A stretch of 64,000 nt of DNA. Source: Desulfovibrio gilichinskyi (GTDB lineage: Bacteria > Desulfobacterota > Desulfovibrionia > Desulfovibrionales > Desulfovibrionaceae). The notes beneath the pieces were generated by a model. The model saw only the letters and a list, made by a program, of their open reading frames with translations. It searched no databases and was not told the origin of the DNA. The stretch lies in assembly GCF_900177375.1 (NCBI RefSeq), contig NZ_FWZU01000001.1, forward strand, positions 620,001 to 684,000. Reading direction: 5' to 3'. Of this stretch, positions 63,048 to 64,000 are shown one piece after another. Every line of letters starts with the position of its first letter. Within the stretch, counting starts at the first letter, position 1. The position numbers and the translations under genes were made by a program.

Positions 63048-64000
63048 TTATTGGTTCAATTCTTTGCGAAACGTTATTGAATGCCAACTGCGGCATCTGG
63101 GACAGACAAAGAAAATTCGATCACGTTTGAAACCGCAACTTGAACAGGTGAATCGCTTAATGTTGTGGGCAATGTTAACAAAAAAATCCAGCTGATTTTT
63201 AAATGACGGAGTTAACTGCTGTTGCTCCTGAGCAAGATTAAAAAGTTCAAGTCTGGCTAGCCAGAAATTTTGATTAAGAATCAGCGTCTTTTCAAGCCAA
63301 AGGCTGGCTTCTTCATCTTTTTTGCATAGCTGGAGAAGTTTTGCTCCGTAATAATGCATACTGACATCAGGGTCGGCAGCTTCGATTTCTTGAACCATCA
63401 CTTCATAAAACGAATAATTCTTAACTGTGTCAGCGGTTGAAATACTTGTTGGAGTATCTCCGAAAATTGTTGATTCACTCAGAAGCCCTTCAACCAGTAC
63501 AAAGCGTAGATGTCTGGGAATGCTTTGAAGTGCTTCACGAAATTTTTTTCTGAATTTATCAAGTGAACCGTTTTTCTTGAGTCTTGCCAGAATTAACAAC
63601 CATGACTCAGTAGAGCTAGGATAAATTCGCAATGCTTTTTTAAGAGTATCAAGTGCAATGTTTTCATCACCGTAGCTGAATTCAGCTTCTGCACATCTGG
63701 CTAAATAGTGGGATTCCTGAAGTGGCTGGTTGAGTTTAGAATAGTAGAATGCCGCTTTTTCAAATTCTCTGCTTCCAGCAGCAATGATGGCCAGTTCAGT
63801 TAAAATTTCCGGAGATTCTCCTTCAATTTCCTGAGCCTTTTCAAAGGCACTTACCGCACGATCTAGAAAACCGCCGCGACTGAAATCTCTTCCAAGCTCA
63901 TAAAGAGCACGTGCTTTGGTTGCAGGGGCCAGCCCCGGGCGTACAATCAAGCTGTTTCGGATTTGCGCGGCCCTTTCAATCTCGCCTTGAGACCTGTAAA
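63048..64000 (-). CDS. lapB: LapB/YciM-like TPR and rubredoxin-type protein (5' part outside window)
   Basis: Partial gene. On the edge the open frame continues past position 64000 with residues fitting the LapB family (GEIERAAQIRNSLIVRPGL, then ARALYELGRDFSRGGFLDRA). The visible part holds TPR repeats to about residue 270 and ends in the rubredoxin-like metal site FTCSSCGFKRDR...CPRCRSWHSI. LapB works with FtsH to adjust LPS synthesis through LpxC. A TTG at 63950 is an apparent but false start. mutS lies just downstream, 17 bases away from its likely start. Confidence 0.85.
   Translation of the reverse strand, partial: YRSQGEIERAAQIRNSLIVRPGLAPATKARALYELGRDFSRGGFLDRAVSAFEKAQEIEGESPEILTELAIIAAGSREFEKAAFYYSKLNQPLQESHYLARCAEAEFSYGDENIALDTLKKALRIYPSSTESWLLILARLKKNGSLDKFRKKFREALQSIPRHLRFVLVEGLLSESTIFGDTPTSISTADTVKNYSFYEVMVQEIEAADPDVSMHYYGAKLLQLCKKDEEASLWLEKTLILNQNFWLARLELFNLAQEQQQLTPSFKNQLDFFVNIAHNIKRFTCSSCGFKRDRIFFVCPRCRSWHSITFRKELNQ

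Noticed and set aside
1-64000. CRISPR array, prophage, toxin-antitoxin pair or defence island
   Set aside because: I looked on both strands for regularly spaced repeats, phage structural genes and nuclease-helicase clusters and found none; the gene content is housekeeping and envelope.

Overview
The window is a stretch of bacterial chromosome, AT-rich overall, that reads as core genome of a sulfate-reducing Desulfovibrionaceae member, most like the low-GC marine Maridesulfovibrio group. This is an inference from: a Desulfovibrio-type outer-membrane porin; a periplasmic selenocysteine formate dehydrogenase with its own cytochrome c3; a siroheme dehydrogenase gene next to hemA; a DsrE-family protein; an NhaC-type Na+/H+ antiporter; and several conserved proteins of unknown function. 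I see no prophage, insertion sequence, CRISPR array, restriction system or recognisable defence island, and codon use looks even throughout.

Layout. 0.2-3.1 kb: a MuiA-like (DUF4139) exported protein facing a FadL-family outer-membrane protein. 3.6-10.1 kb (minus): tlyA, thrC, a DUF456 protein, a PaaK-type ligase, then dnaB-rplI-rpsR-rpsF. 10.3-15.1 kb (minus): fabI, purC, hisD and the major porin. 15.4-20.0 kb: uvrC, a beta-lactamase-fold hydrolase with ubiX, and purT. 20.4-26.4 kb: nhaC converging on fdhA-fdhB-cytochrome c3, where fdhA is interrupted by an in-frame UGA read as selenocysteine. 26.9-29.7 kb: gcvT and a 581-residue orphan protein. 30.0-38.6 kb: a DUF6485 protein, a double-GAF protein, mreB, suhB, a Nudix-fold protein with a broken catalytic box, rimI, pgk-tpiA-secG, two identical tRNA-Leu(GAG) genes, menA and a DsrE-family protein. 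38.7-43.9 kb: a small orphan, an M20 amidohydrolase and nadC-nadA-nadB. 44.1-50.5 kb: mgtE, then adk, tilS, a small orphan, and hemA-ccsA-siroheme dehydrogenase. 50.6-56.5 kb: two glycosyltransferases, cheR, an HDOD protein and a PAS histidine kinase. 56.6-64 kb (minus): rarA, rsmE, lysA, a lipoprotein, mutS and the 3' part of a lapB-like gene that runs off the window.

How it fits together. FdhABc3 would oxidise formate in the periplasm and pass electrons to the cytochrome c3 pool, and MenA would make the menaquinone of the membrane chain. HemA plus the precorrin-2 dehydrogenase feed siroheme, which sulfite reductase needs. TlyA, RsmE, TilS, RimI and the ribosomal proteins serve translation; DnaB, RarA, UvrC and MutS serve replication and repair; FabI, LapB, FadL, the porin and the glycosyltransferases serve the envelope.

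I did not find a convincing new multi-gene system. The items most worth a second look are the selenocysteine/SECIS arrangement in fdhA, the absence of a usual start codon for dnaB (its conserved N-terminus runs back into rplI and contains a perfect 11-bp hairpin), the catalytically degraded Nudix protein, the 581-residue orphan next to gcvT, the perfect 12-bp inverted repeat ahead of nhaC, and a twin-arginine-like motif at the C-terminus of FdhB.
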